Shown here one piece after another: positions 42,347-52,381 of a stretch of 64,000 bases of DNA. The number at the start of each line of letters is the position of its first letter. The stretch's first letter is position 1. The stretch is from NCBI GenBank assembly GCA_963709325.1, contig CAVPVV010000003.1:744001-808000 (forward strand). Direction: 5' to 3'. Made by a program: the position numbers and the translations under genes. The stretch is from VFZN01 sp963709325 (GTDB lineage: Bacteria; Acidobacteriota; Vicinamibacteria; Vicinamibacterales; UBA2999). The notes beneath the pieces were generated by a model. That model made no database searches. It saw only the letters and a list, made by a program, of their open reading frames with translations, and was not told the DNA's origin.

Positions 42347-43572
42347 TGTCTGACCGCCGTTCGCTGTGGCGCCAGTTGGGGCGTATCGGTTGGAGGATAG
42401 GGAATTGAAGGCGCCGGCGGATCGGACGTCCCGCGCCCAGCCTCTGGAGCGGATTGCGTGGGCTTGAGCAGCTCGGAGACCAGGCCGCCACTCCCGCGGT
42501 ACTCGAGCAGGTGGCGGTGCATGACAGACAACACAGCGACGGCCGGGATGGCCAGAAAGATGCCGGCGATTCCCGCCAGCTCGGCGCCGCTCAGAATCGC
42601 GAGAATCACCCCCAGCGGATGCATGTGGATGCCGCGACGGACGAGCCGGGGAAAGACCACGTAGTCCTGTGCGAGCCGGAGTGCGCCGAGAAATGCGACC
42701 ACCCACAAGGCCTGGTTGATCGAATGGAAACTGGTGACCAGAGTCGCCCCCAGGGCAACGGCCAGCGGACCGACCAACGGGATGAACTCGAGCAGGCCGG
42801 CGACCACACCAAAGAGGAGTGCGTAGGGCACGCCTATCAGCACGAATCCGACGGTGCACAGCACGCCGACGAGGAGACAGGCCAGCAGCGCGGCGCGCAC
42901 GTAGGCGGCGAGCGTGTCATTGATGTCTTCGAACACCTCGGCGCCGCGGCCGCGAAGCCGCCCGCGTGGCAGCGCCAGGAGCATGGTCCTGCGGAACGCG
43001 TCTGCGTCCTTCAACAGAAAGAACGCCACGACGGGGATCAGAACGAACCACGGCAGATAGCCGAGGAGGGGCAGCAGGCCGCTGACGCCGTCACTCAGAG
43101 AATCCCCCGCTGCGTCGACGGTGCGGGCAAACGTTCGATCGATCGCCTCGCGGACGCCTTGAGGAAGACGATCGGGATTGATGAAGTGCTGCCACGCCTG
43201 GAGCTGGTCGCGCGCATGGGCGATGTAGCTCGGCACCTGCCGGCCAAAGTCCGTGACCTGGGCGCCGAGAAGAGGCAACAGAACATAGCTGGCGATCCCC
43301 AGCGATGCGAACAACGCGAGGTACACCATCGCAATCGCGAGTGGACGTGGCATGGCCCACGGACGCCGACTCCATGTGACGGGTTGGCACAGGCACTCCA
43401 CCAGAGGGGCAATGAGGTAAGCGAACAGCATCGATAGCAGGAGGAGCAGAATCACGCCCCGCAGCGCGAACAGCAGCCAGAGTCCAGCCGCGACCGCCAG
43501 AAGCAGCAGGACCAGCCGCAGAAGGGCGCGGGTCGCAGACGCAGGCGGCACAATCTCAGTTTGGGCAGCCAT
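42343..43572 (-). CDS. AI-2E family (PerM-like) transporter
   Basis: 409 residues from the ATG at 43572; upstream in-frame ATGs at 43632 and 43713 add a Pro-rich leader, and the latter would run into the kinase pseudogene. About eight hydrophobic segments are visible, including LLLLAVAAGLWLLFALRGVI, the paired helices SGLLPLLGYLPWFVLIPVVA, and ALLACLLVGVLCTVGFVLIG. The motif LLEFIPLVGPLAVALGATLV is the family hallmark. Members export or exchange small molecules, with AI-2 or sodium/proton antiport proposed. It is coupled by a four-base overlap to the YihY gene downstream. Confidence 0.9.
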   Translation of the reverse strand: MAAQTEIVPPASATRALLRLVLLLLAVAAGLWLLFALRGVILLLLLSMLFAYLIAPLVECLCQPVTWSRRPWAMPRPLAIAMVYLALFASLGIASYVLLPLLGAQVTDFGRQVPSYIAHARDQLQAWQHFINPDRLPQGVREAIDRTFARTVDAAGDSLSDGVSGLLPLLGYLPWFVLIPVVAFFLLKDADAFRRTMLLALPRGRLRGRGAEVFEDINDTLAAYVRAALLACLLVGVLCTVGFVLIGVPYALLFGVVAGLLEFIPLVGPLAVALGATLVTSFHSINQALWVVAFLGALRLAQDYVVFPRLVRRGIHMHPLGVILAILSGAELAGIAGIFLAIPAVAVLSVMHRHLLEYRGSGGLVSELLKPTQSAPEAGRGTSDPPAPSIPYPPTDTPQLAPQRTAVRQ

Positions 43573-43643
43573 GGCGATTCTCGCTGTTCCGTTCAGGACA
43601 TGACGGCCTGCCTGTTGAGGCGGCGGGGTCATGGGCTGCGAAG

Positions 43644-46548
43644 TTACTGCAGCTTGGCGTATTCCGCCTGAGCTTGCTTGAGGATCGGGATGTCGGGGTC
43701 CGCCTCTTTCCACAAGGTGAGGAAATCCTGGTAGGCAGCCTTTGCCTTGGTCTTATCTCCGGACAACACCAACGCCCTGCCTAGTTGTAAATGGGCCAGC
43801 GCGCCGATCGGATCGCTCACCACCACATTGCGGCCGTCGAGAATGTTTTGGAATTCCATGGCGGCTTCAGCGCCTTGGTGGGCGGCCAAGTAGGCCAAAC
43901 CACGCACATAGATCGGATAGAAGATTCCGATGAACATGGGAGCACCGGAGGGCGGAAAACCCCGATCATAAGGCCTGGCGATTTGCAGCAGTTCGATAGC
44001 CTTGGAGGCGCCGCCCTCTTTCGAATCGTCATTCAGCGCGAGAAGCGCGCGAATCTGCGGCAGGTAAATAAACTGGACCGCTGAATCCTCCGGGAAGCGC
44101 GCGTCCAGATCCTTCGCGAGCGCTCGTGAGCGGGAAGATTCCCCTGAGAGAGCCAGGACGAAGGCTGCGCCGAATTCCACATCCCGATCAGTTGAAAGGT
44201 CCGCCGCGGCCATCGCGCGCTTCTTCGCGGCAGACACATTCCCGAAAAAGGCTTCCCATAGCGCCGGTCCGATCTCATATCAGAGCTCTTCTTCCCCGCT
44301 GGTCCGGCTGCTGATTCAAATCCGCCGCACGCTGGGCCATTGACTTCGCTGTTTCGAGATGACCGGAATATGCCCAGACAAAAGCCTGCCGGTCGGCGAT
44401 CATGTCTTCGGCACCAGATTCCTTCTGGCCCAGAGCCACTTCCCGCTCCATTCCAGCCTGGTCTCCTCTCAAAAAGGCGATGTCGTATCGCTGGATCAGA
44501 AGCTCAGGGATCTCCAGCTTGCGGTCGGACGCTCGCTGAAGAGCATGCTCGGCTTCCTCCAGATGGCCAGCGAATTGGTTGTTGAAGGCAAGCTGAAGAT
44601 ACCCGATGGCAAACTCCGGATCGATCTCGACCAGTCGCGTGGCTGCCTCGACACCTTTTTCGTATTGGCCGAAGGCGGGGTACAACATGGCGCCCAGGAA
44701 CCCGTATGGGACCTTGTCGCGAGGATAGGTTTGAAACCACAACTCACAGGTCTGTCTCGCCTTTTCCAAGTTTCCCGTCACCTGCATTTCGTAGGTGGTC
44801 GTGATGAAGAGTTTCTCCCGGTAACTGGCGCGATCCCGTAACTCATAGGCTTTCTTGTTGCTTTCCGCAGACAGCGCCGGCTGTCCCAACAGGCCATACG
44901 TGAATCCCAGCGACGCATGCGCCATTGCGAATTTGGAGTCTTTTTCAATGGCCTCCTTGAAAAGGGGCACAGCGGCGGCAAGATGCGACCTGAACCGCGA
45001 CCGGACGTGAGATGCTTCGATGCCGCGCTAAAGGCTCTCAAGGCTTCGAGCGACGGTGTCGTCGCTTCTTCGAGCGGAGTGTCGTGCTCTTTAACGGTGG
45101 CGAGCGATTCACCAACTCGGGTTCTGAATTTACTGGCAATTTGACTCAGGGCATTCAGGACATCTTCTTTCCTCGCGGCCTGCACCTGCTCCTCATCGAG
45201 GACGTTTCCGGTGCGGCAGTGTTTTGCGCGTAACCCCACGACGTACTGGGTTCCGAGGCTGTCAATTGAGCCTTCCAGGACGGCGGCGCCGGCGGTTCGC
45301 TCACAGATTTCCCGCGCGAGCTCCGGAGTCAGCCGCGCATCCGCCGGCCGGCTCATCAGACCGAGCGCCTTCTGGATTCGCTCCTCGGAAACGAGGCTGA
45401 GGAAAGGGGATTGTTCGAGCTGTATCGCCAACCCTTGACGAAGCGTCCCGTCAAACACGGGGTCGCCCGTCGTGTTGGTGAAATCGGCGAGGACGATCGT
45501 GTCCTTGTCCGTGAGTCTTGGTGCGGCGGTGAAAATAGAAGTAGCCCGCGCCGAAGAGCGCCAGCATGGCCGCGGCAGCAGGAACGATCATCTTCCAGCG
45601 TTTGGCGACAGCAGGGTGGCCTTCGGACGGCGGGTCTGGCTGGTCACCCGGCCCGAATCGGTGTCCCGCTTCAGGCGCTGAAGGTCGGTGCGAATGTCCG
45701 ACGCGTGCTGGTAGCGCAGGTCGCGATCTTTTTCGAGGCATTTGTCGATGATGCGTTCCAATTCCGCCGGCACATCGGGATTCAGGCGCACCGGCGGCAC
45801 AGGAGCGCGGTTGAGAATGGCATCAAAAATGATCCCCGAGCTTTCCCCGCGAAATGGCCGCGTGCCCGTCGCCATTTCATAGAGCACCACTCCGAACGAG
45901 AACAAATCCGTGCGCGCGTCCAAGGGCTGAGCGCGGACTTGCTCCGGCGACATGTACGACACTGTCCCGAGCGTGTTGCCTGGATCCGTTAGCAGCGCCT
46001 CGGCCGAACGAGTCGCCTCGTCGGAGACATCGATGGCCGTTGGACCGGCGGCGGCCTTCGCGAGACCGAAGTCGAGGATTTTCGGTCCGTGCGGAGTCAG
46101 GAAGATGTTCGCCGGTTTGATGTCGCGATGGACGATGCCCTTGCTGTGCGCGGCATCCAGCGCATCGGCCAACGGCGCGTGCGATGTCCACGAGGACCGG
46201 GACCTCCATCGGACCGCGTCGGAGTCGCTGCTGGAGCGTCTCGCCTTCGAGCAACTCCATCGCGATGAACGGTGGATCGGTGCCGACATCGTAGATGGTG
46301 CAGATATTGGGGTGGTTGAGCGCTGAGGCGGCCCTCGCTTCGCGCTGGAAACGTTCCAGGGTGTGCGGAGACGCGGTGACGCCGTCCGGCAGCACTTTGA
46401 TGGCCACCATCCGTTCGAGACGCGTGTCCTTGGCCCGATACACTTCGCCCATTCCGCCGACACCGAGCGGGCTGACGATTTCGTATGGACCGAGGCGAGC
46501 GCCGGAAGCAAGGGCCAATGGAGGTCCGGATGTGCTGCTGGCGCCCAT
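43644..46548 (-). pseudogene. Receptor Ser/Thr kinase with TPRs, disrupted by about five frameshifts
   Basis: The gene reads in pieces that alternate between two frames. N-lobe 46548 to about 46190 (LGPYEIVSPLGVGGMGEVYR). Catalytic part to 45588 (GIVHRDIKPANIFLTPHGPK, ILDFGLAKAAAG, SYMSPEQVRAQ). Membrane helix in 45451-45741 (IVPAAAAMLALFGAGYFYF). Sensor start 44778-45458 (DGTLRQGLAIQLEQSPFLSL). TPR part 44275-44970. End 43644-44237 (ILKQAQAEYAKLQ). Domain order and wording match the intact kinase at 27508-30600. No ECF sigma gene accompanies it. Five shifts in one gene, with intact neighbours, argue for real decay rather than sequencing error, though read data should be checked. Confidence 0.85.
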
Positions 46549-46637
46549 TGTAGTTGTCTCTGGCGACAGACGAACCGCGGGATGGTGATCCGATGCCGAC
46601 CGGCCCCTAGCTCCGAGCGAGAGCGCCGCGGCTCCGC

Positions 46638-46740
46638 ATAATCCGAGGCGCTGAAAATGCGCGCGGATCACCTCGTAACACTCGCACGACGCCCTTTCGA
46701 GTCTCCTCCTTTTCAGCACCCGAATTCGTCCATAGCTAGT
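46638..46740 (-). pseudogene. Remnant of a Crp/Fnr-like regulator (C-terminal end)
   Basis: The minus frame reads YGRIRVLKRRRLERASCECY then EVIRAHFQRLGL, nearly the same as the last 33 residues of the intact Crp-like gene at 51435-52172, but without its stop codon and without the cNMP-binding domain. A short further match (ATGATCTGNAGGAGG near 46755) suggests internal deletion. It lies between the kinase pseudogene and the duplicated leader. Confidence 0.75.
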
Positions 46741-46800
46741 CGCCATTCGCCCCATGATCTGCAGGAGGATCTCCGGCGCTTCGATGAGACGGGGACCAAC

Positions 46801-46911
46801 AATGTGCGATACACTACATTTGCCCGCCAGACTGTTGCCACGCCTTCGGGTGACGTCGCCTCAGCCTCCGAGCTTTCGGCAGCGAATCACTGCCGCGCAG
46901 GAGCGTGACGA
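46801..46911 (+). promoter_or_regulatory. Conserved 111-bp leader, copy 1 (upstream of response regulator)
   Basis: Aligns without gaps to 52382-52492 with seven differences by my count. It contains a GGCAG...CTGCC stem just before AGGAG, the ribosome site eight bases from the ATG at 46912. It lies between a decayed Crp-like gene (minus) and the regulator gene (plus), so it should hold divergent promoters and perhaps the Crp operator. Confidence 0.7.
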
Positions 46912-47601
46912 ATGTCTCTCCAGTTTGCTTCCGAAGAACTCGCTGATCTTCGCCACGACGCGCAACTACTAATCGAGAATGCGGGGACTCAAGAGGATCA
47001 GCTGGAGGCTTTCGTGGCCGCAGCCGAGTCGGATGCGCGTCAGGCGGAGGCGGCCGTCTCAACCGCTGCGGACGGCCGCGGCGCGGGTGAGGTCCGACAC
47101 CTGCTCTCCGCCCAAGTCGAACGAAGCGCGGCGGGCGCTACAGCTGCGAGACACCTCCTGGCCGCCGCGCACCAACAGCATGCAGCCGCCGGTCGGCTGC
47201 TGGGGCACTTGGACGCGGTTCACAGTCGGGGCGCACCGTGCGCCAACGCGGTGCTCGTGGTGGATGACTACGGCGCCATCCGTGATGTGTTGGCATGCCT
47301 GCTCGAGGACGCTGGGTTCGTTGTCAGAACTGCCGCCAACGGCCTTGAGGGCCTGATTGCGGCGTACGAGATGCGGCCGGCCGTCATTGTGATGGATGTC
47401 TCCATGCCCGTGCTCGATGGGATCGAAGCCACAAGGCTGATCAAGGCCACCGAAGCGACGCGCGATTCACGCGTCATTGCGTATACCGGCCATCCTTCGT
47501 TCGACGCCAACCCGACCGCTGCGCTGTTCGCCGCCGTACTGCAAAAGCCGGCCACTCCGGATGCCGTGCTCGCAACGGTTCAACAGTTTGCTGCTCTGTA
47601 G
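46912..47601 (+). CDS. Response regulator with N-terminal helical region
   Basis: 229 residues. The first ~105 are Ala/Glu/Arg-rich and probably helical (ASEELADLRHDAQLLIENAG, HLLAAAHQQHAAAGRLLGHL). The receiver domain spans about 112-228: VLVVDDYGAIRDVLACLLED (acid pair), VIVMDVSMPVLDGIEATRLI (phospho-acceptor Asp), VIAYTGHPSFD (switch Thr), LQKPATPDAVL (Lys). There is no DNA-binding output, so it may work by protein contact or as a relay. The start is supported by AGGAG eight bases upstream. A truncated copy of its first codons lies at 52493-52576 behind the same leader. Confidence 0.9.
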   Translation: MSLQFASEELADLRHDAQLLIENAGTQEDQLEAFVAAAESDARQAEAAVSTAADGRGAGEVRHLLSAQVERSAAGATAARHLLAAAHQQHAAAGRLLGHLDAVHSRGAPCANAVLVVDDYGAIRDVLACLLEDAGFVVRTAANGLEGLIAAYEMRPAVIVMDVSMPVLDGIEATRLIKATEATRDSRVIAYTGHPSFDANPTAALFAAVLQKPATPDAVLATVQQFAAL

Positions 47602-47792
47602 GGCGCTCGTACGCTCGACTGCTGTCTGACAGAGCAGCCCGCCTACGAGCGGAGAGTTGGACACTGCCTTTACGCGGCCAGGGCCCTCAGAGGCACCAGA
47701 ATCTTGTTGCGGCCCGAACCGACAGTGACGAGTTACGAATGTCGCGGCGGCACACAGCCCGACCGGCATGCCGGTGCTGTCCAGGGTGGTCG

Positions 47793-47939
47793 TTACGCCG
47801 AATGCGACGCGCGCTGTTCGGCGAGCCATTGCTCGCTCATCCGGCCGAGTGCACGTCGGTTCACGACACCGCGCACCCGCATGCTGGAGATGGTGACGAC
47901 CGCGATCGACGCGGTGACTACCACGAGGATCAGCAACAT
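47793..47939 (-). CDS. Possible small single-pass membrane protein
   Basis: 48-residue frame: LLILVVVTASIAVVTISSMR forms one membrane helix, followed by a basic, helical tail (VVNRRALGRMSEQWLAEQRA). The composition is typical of small membrane proteins, but no strong ribosome site is seen and no family is recognised. The opposite strand also has a short open frame, so this is tentative. Confidence 0.4.
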   Translation of the reverse strand: MLLILVVVTASIAVVTISSMRVRGVVNRRALGRMSEQWLAEQRASHSA

Positions 47940-48499
47940 CTAGTTCTCGACGGGGACACCGCCATTCCATACACTCTAGCGAACAGGGCCGCTGTTCCGC
48001 TGTACTCGATCGCACACCGCAGCAGCGGGCCAGGGCTCTTCGGCGCCCAAGGTGGTTCGACGCGCCCCTTGGATTGGGTGGCGCCGTGGCTTACGAGTGC
48101 GTGGGGCTCGCGCGCCAACTTGCCGATCTCACGAGCGTGCGACGCCGTCCAGCTCGTCGCTGTCTCTTTTTGGGCATTCTTACGTCGGCCGTCGAGCGAT
48201 GCTAGGTTGGTGTCGTGTTCGTGACGTCTGATGAGATTCTTGTGTGAGACGCGATGCAGTATTCTGCCTCGTTGAGGCTCCGGCGGGTCGCCCCGTTCCG
48301 GGCCACTCGTTGCGTGGCGATTCTCGACGAGCTCCATCGACCACAGCATGTGCATAGTCGCCTAACTGTTGGGTATGGGCCTGCACGTGACGGGAAGTCC
48401 GATGATCAGCGCGCGTCGCCGTTTCTGAGTGAAGCACGAAGTCCCTAAAGCGGACGCTCGAAACGACATGTGATTCGGCCACGCCAAGGGGTCAACCAA
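47940..48499. other. 560-bp stretch with no recognised gene
   Basis: Several frames are open for 60-140 codons but show no family features, no ribosome sites and Arg/Ser-rich composition. I see no RNA gene or repeat array. It probably contains the ftsH promoter, whose position I cannot fix. Confidence 0.5.
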
Positions 48500-50470
48500 A
48501 TGGCAGCATCGGGCATGCAAGCGCCTCTGGACCGGCCGGGAGAACATCCACCGTCAGGTTCGACTCCCGCTGCGCCGCCGTCGCGGCCCTGGCGCACCGA
48601 GGGACTTCCGAAGCAAGGTCAGCCCGCGGCGCCCAAACGGCGATGGCAGCCAGCCGCCGTCTGGCTCGTCGGCTACCTGATCCTGTTCGGAGTGCTGACG
48701 GTTCAGGATCGCCTGTCTGGCCCGCAGCCGGTGCCATATACCGAATTCAAGACGCAAGTCGCGACCAAGAACGTTGGAGAGCTGTTCGCGCGCGGCAATT
48801 CAATAGAAGGCCAGTTGAAAAAGGCTGCGCCGCTGCCCGGACAGCCGGATCGCAGCTATCAGCAGTTCACGACCGAACGGCCGACGTTCGCAAACGACGA
48901 TCTTCTGCGGGAGCTGATCGACGAGGGAGCCAGCGTGCGTGCGACACCGCTGGTCCAGCAGCGCGGGTTCGTAACCAATCTGCTCATCTCGTTTGCGCCG
49001 ATTCTCCTGCTCGTTGCGTTCTATGTTTGGGTGTTCAAGCGCCAGCAAGGGGCAATGGGAGGCCTGTTGGGCGGCGGAAAGCAGAAGCGCGTCGACCCCG
49101 AGACGGTCCGCGCCACGTTTGAAGATGTCGCCGGTATCGACGAAGTCGAAGCGGAGATCAACGAGGTCGTCGATTTCCTGAAGGATCCCGAAAAATATCG
49201 CCGCCTCGGCGCCCGGGCGCCGAAGGGTGTGTTGCTCACCGGGGCTCCGGGAACCGGCAAGACGCTGCTCGCGCGCGCCACCGCTGGAGAGGCGAAGGTG
49301 CCGTTCTTCAGCGCCAGCGCCTCGGAGTTCATCGAGATGATCGTCGGGGTCGGGGCCAGCCGGGTGCGTGATCTGTTTTCGGAGGCGCGGAAGGTCGCTC
49401 CGGCGATCATCTTCATCGATGAAATCGACACGATTGGCCGCGCGCGGGGCGGCGCCCGGTCATTCGGGGGACACGACGAGCGTGAACAGACTCTGAATCA
49501 GATTCTCACCGAGATGGACGGCTTCTCCGGACACGAGGGCGTCGTCGTCCTCGCCGCCACGAACCGGCCGGACGTGCTCGATCCGGCGCTGCTTCGACCA
49601 GGACGATTCGATCGGCAGATTGTGATCCACCCACCCGACCAGAAAGGCCGCGTGGAAATCTTGGAGGTCCACACGCGCCAGGTGCCCCTCGACGTGGACG
49701 TAGATCTGGAGCAGTTGGCCTCGTCGACACCTGGAATGACCGGCGCGGATCTCGCGAACCTCGTAAACGAGGCTGCTCTCCTGGCGGCGCGTCGTAATCA
49801 GGATGCGGTGCATCAGCGCGATCTGACCGATGCTCTCGAGAAGGTTCAACTGGGCACCGCGCGAAACGTGGTCATCCCCGAGGAACAGCGACGCCGGACC
49901 GCTTACCACGAAGCCGGTCACGCGTTGCTCGGCATGCTCCAACCGGGGGCGGATCCGGTTCGGAAGGTCTCGATCATTCCCCGCGGCCGCGCCCTGGGCG
50001 TCACTTTGTCTACGCCGGAGTCAGACCGGTACGGCTATGACGTCAACTATCTTCGCGGCCGGATTATTGGTGCGCTTGGAGGTATGGCCGCGGAGCAGGA
50101 GGCCTTCAGCATCGTCACGACCGGTGCGGAGAGCGACCTCGAAATGGTCACCCGCATCGCTCGCTCCATGGTCGGTCGCTGGGGTATGTCCGAGCGAGTC
50201 GGAACGCTGTCGGTACTGCCCGCCGACGGTGATCCCCGCATGGCCGGAATCTCAGACGGTCTGCTTGACACCGTCGACGAAGAAGTCCGGCGGATCACCG
50301 ACGAGTGTTACACCGAGGCGCGACGGCTCTTGAAGGAGAACCGCTCCAAGCTCGACGCCATCGTGGCGCAGTTGCTGGTGCACGAAAGCTTGAACGAACC
50401 TGAGATCTACGCAGCGGCTGGCATCACGCGCACCGCGGTCACGCCGTCACCGGCGCCAGTGCCCGCGTAG
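48500..50470 (+). CDS. ftsH: ATP-dependent zinc metalloprotease FtsH
   Basis: 656 residues from the ATG at 48500 (a GTG ten codons upstream is possible). A ~45-residue Pro-rich cytoplasmic leader precedes membrane helix 1 (AAVWLVGYLILFGVLTVQD), a small periplasmic domain, and helix 2 (FVTNLLISFAPILLLVAFYV). The AAA module has GAPGTGKTLLARATAGEA, IIFIDEIDTIGRARGG and the second region of homology with NRPDVLDPALLRPGRFDRQI. The protease has HEAGHALLGML (zinc His pair) and a later Asp-bearing helix. It degrades membrane and regulatory proteins. Within this block of Crp regulators and GroESL it may be an extra, stress-linked copy rather than the only FtsH. Confidence 0.95.
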   Translation: MAASGMQAPLDRPGEHPPSGSTPAAPPSRPWRTEGLPKQGQPAAPKRRWQPAAVWLVGYLILFGVLTVQDRLSGPQPVPYTEFKTQVATKNVGELFARGNSIEGQLKKAAPLPGQPDRSYQQFTTERPTFANDDLLRELIDEGASVRATPLVQQRGFVTNLLISFAPILLLVAFYVWVFKRQQGAMGGLLGGGKQKRVDPETVRATFEDVAGIDEVEAEINEVVDFLKDPEKYRRLGARAPKGVLLTGAPGTGKTLLARATAGEAKVPFFSASASEFIEMIVGVGASRVRDLFSEARKVAPAIIFIDEIDTIGRARGGARSFGGHDEREQTLNQILTEMDGFSGHEGVVVLAATNRPDVLDPALLRPGRFDRQIVIHPPDQKGRVEILEVHTRQVPLDVDVDLEQLASSTPGMTGADLANLVNEAALLAARRNQDAVHQRDLTDALEKVQLGTARNVVIPEEQRRRTAYHEAGHALLGMLQPGADPVRKVSIIPRGRALGVTLSTPESDRYGYDVNYLRGRIIGALGGMAAEQEAFSIVTTGAESDLEMVTRIARSMVGRWGMSERVGTLSVLPADGDPRMAGISDGLLDTVDEEVRRITDECYTEARRLLKENRSKLDAIVAQLLVHESLNEPEIYAAAGITRTAVTPSPAPVPA

Positions 50471-50731
50471 ACCCATTGCGGTACAGCGACCGAAGCATTA
50501 CCCGCCGGTTAGGCTCGGTAGCCTGGCGAATGTGTCGCTCACTGGCAGCTCGTCAGTCATTGCATGCCACAATGTATGTCATGGTAGAGGTCCCAGGTTC
50601 GCCTATGGGGGGCGATCACGAGGATCGGGACGATCGACGTGCCCGAGGCGGACCGTAAGCTCGAGCTGGAGAGCGACACGCACGCGATCGGCGGCAGGCG
50701 GAGTTGAGCTCCGTGCAGGAGGGCGCAGGCG

Positions 50732-51391
50732 ATGACCAAACCGAAGAACCCACCAACAGCGCCCACCGCCCCGGAGCCTGTCGACTGGGTCGGCACTCGA
50801 ACCCAGCGCGTCGAGTACAAACCTGCAGAACAAATTTTTGCGCAAGGCGATCCCGCCACCAGCGTGATGTACGTCGAGCAGGGTAACGTCCGGCTATCCG
50901 TCTTGTCGCATGCCGGAAAGGAGGCGGTCGTCGCGGTACTGGACGAGGAGCACTTTTTCGGCGAGGGATGCCTGGCCGGGCAATCCCAGCGCATGGCGAC
51001 GGCGACCGCCATGACGGCGTGCACGATCTTGGTAGTCGACAAGCCGGAAATGGTGCGGCAGTTACACGCCAAGCCGGTATTCGCGGATCGTTTCCTGACT
51101 CACATGCTGACGCGGAACATCCGGATCGAAGAAGACCTGATCGACCAGCTGTTCAACTCCAGCGAAAAACGGCTGGCACGCACGTTGTTGCTGCTGGCGC
51201 GTTACGGTGAGCCAGAGGCATCTCACCGGACACTGCCGCGAGTGTCCCAGGAGACGCTTGCCGAGATGGTGGGCACGACACGCTCGCGCGTGAACTTCTT
51301 CATGAACAAGTTTCGGAAGCTCGGATTCATCGAGTACAACGGCGGCTTGAAGGTGCACAACTCCCTTCTCAGCGTCGTCTTGCGCGATTGA
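50732..51391 (+). CDS. Crp/Fnr-family transcriptional regulator
   Basis: 219 residues. The cNMP-binding-like beta roll spans about 25-140 (YKPAEQIFAQGDPATSVMYV, EAVVAVLDEEHFFGEGCLAG). The dimer helix region is FLTHMLTRNIRIEEDLIDQL. The helix-turn-helix is RVSQETLAEMVGTTRSRVNF then FMNKFRKLGFIEYNGGLKVH. The cyclic-nucleotide Arg/Ser pair is not obvious and no Fnr-type Cys cluster is seen, so the effector is open. A GGAGG-like site precedes the start. It is convergent with a second Crp-like gene 43 bp away. Confidence 0.92.
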   Translation: MTKPKNPPTAPTAPEPVDWVGTRTQRVEYKPAEQIFAQGDPATSVMYVEQGNVRLSVLSHAGKEAVVAVLDEEHFFGEGCLAGQSQRMATATAMTACTILVVDKPEMVRQLHAKPVFADRFLTHMLTRNIRIEEDLIDQLFNSSEKRLARTLLLLARYGEPEASHRTLPRVSQETLAEMVGTTRSRVNFFMNKFRKLGFIEYNGGLKVHNSLLSVVLRD

Positions 51392-51434
51392 GCTCCGACC
51401 TTGGTGCGATGCACCCGCCCGATCGAAACGGCCA

Positions 51435-52172
51435 TCACAACCCGAGCCGCTGAAAGTGCGCGCGAATGACTTCGTAGCACTCACAGGCGGCCGCTTCGAG
51501 CTTCTTCCGCTTCAGCACCCGAATTCGTCCGTACCGCGTCCTGATCAGACCGCCATCCTGTAGCGTTCCCATGACGAGCGTAACCGTGGGACGCTGCACA
51601 CCCAGCATGATGGCCAGAAACTCCTGCTTCAAGACAAACTCGCTCGCGCCGACGCGATCCTGAGTCTGCAGCAACCATCGGCAACAGCGCTCCTTCACGC
51701 CGTGCAGCGCGTTGCACGCCGTCCCTTGCATGATCTGGAGGAGGTTGGCCTGCGCATACAGCGCCAGGACGTCGTGAAAGGGTCCCGGCATTGCGCTCTC
51801 TTTGATGAAGCGACTTACGGTCATTGAGGGGAAGGGACCATCCGGCACCTGTTGGAACATGCGGCCCCCGCCCAAGCGATCGCCAAGGAACGCGCCGATT
51901 CCGAGCATGCCCTCGATGCCCACGGTCGCAACTTCGACGAGCGCTCCGTCTCGCATTTCGTTCGTGACCGAGAACACGCCCCCATTCGGGAAATAGACGT
52001 CGGTGACCGGCGCGCCGTGCTTCTGGAGCGTGCGGCCGGTCGGCGCAACGTTCATGTGCAGATGCTTTTTAATGCGCGCGTAGTCGGCAGCAGGAAGCGC
52101 CGCGAGAAGGCGATTGTGCAGTGGCGTGCCGTCAGGAAGAAGCCGAGTGGATTCCGGGGTCGAGATGGCCAT
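51435..52172 (-). CDS. Crp/Fnr-family transcriptional regulator (second, divergent type)
   Basis: 245 residues from the ATG at 52172; an upstream ATG at 52292 adds a 40-residue leader without family features. The effector domain has a shorter pattern (PTGRTLQKHGAPVTDVYFPN, GGVFSVTNEMRDGALVEVAT, VGIEGMLGIGAFLGD). The winged helix is FVLKQEFLAIMLGVQRPTVT then LVMGTLQDGGLIRTRYGRIR. It ends with ECYEVIRAHFQRLGL. This subgroup is common in soil bacteria near stress genes. A remnant of a near-identical gene lies at 46.64-46.74 kb. It is divergent from the conserved leader copy 2, which probably carries its own operator. Confidence 0.88.
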   Translation of the reverse strand: MAISTPESTRLLPDGTPLHNRLLAALPAADYARIKKHLHMNVAPTGRTLQKHGAPVTDVYFPNGGVFSVTNEMRDGALVEVATVGIEGMLGIGAFLGDRLGGGRMFQQVPDGPFPSMTVSRFIKESAMPGPFHDVLALYAQANLLQIMQGTACNALHGVKERCCRWLLQTQDRVGASEFVLKQEFLAIMLGVQRPTVTLVMGTLQDGGLIRTRYGRIRVLKRKKLEAAACECYEVIRAHFQRLGL

Positions 52173-52381
52173 GAGGAGCGGTGAGTTCCGAGTCGTTCCC
52201 CCTACGATGTCCCAGACGGCCCCAATTTGCTGTTCCGATGTGCACACTGCTCCGCCAGCACCCGCCAGCGATGGGCGGGTCCGGGGCGGCAAATGACGCG
52301 CCGTGTGCTGTGTTGCACAGCTCGACGGGCCTAACCCGCATACCTTTTAGGCAGGTCCGCGGACCCCGTGGAACGAATCGA

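Noticed and set aside
42347..42859. Longer N-terminus for the YihY protein
   Set aside because: The extra codons lie inside the AI-2E permease gene in another frame and read as Arg/Pro-rich shadow; the ATGA overlap at 42343-42346 gives a clean start.
43644..46548. Separate small genes (several TPR and kinase pieces)
   Set aside because: Pieces join in order into one receptor kinase when aligned with the intact gene at 27.5 kb, so they are parts of one pseudogene.
47930..48482. Two minus-strand frames of 100-141 codons
   Set aside because: No family signal, no ribosome sites, and overlapping frames on both strands with biased composition.
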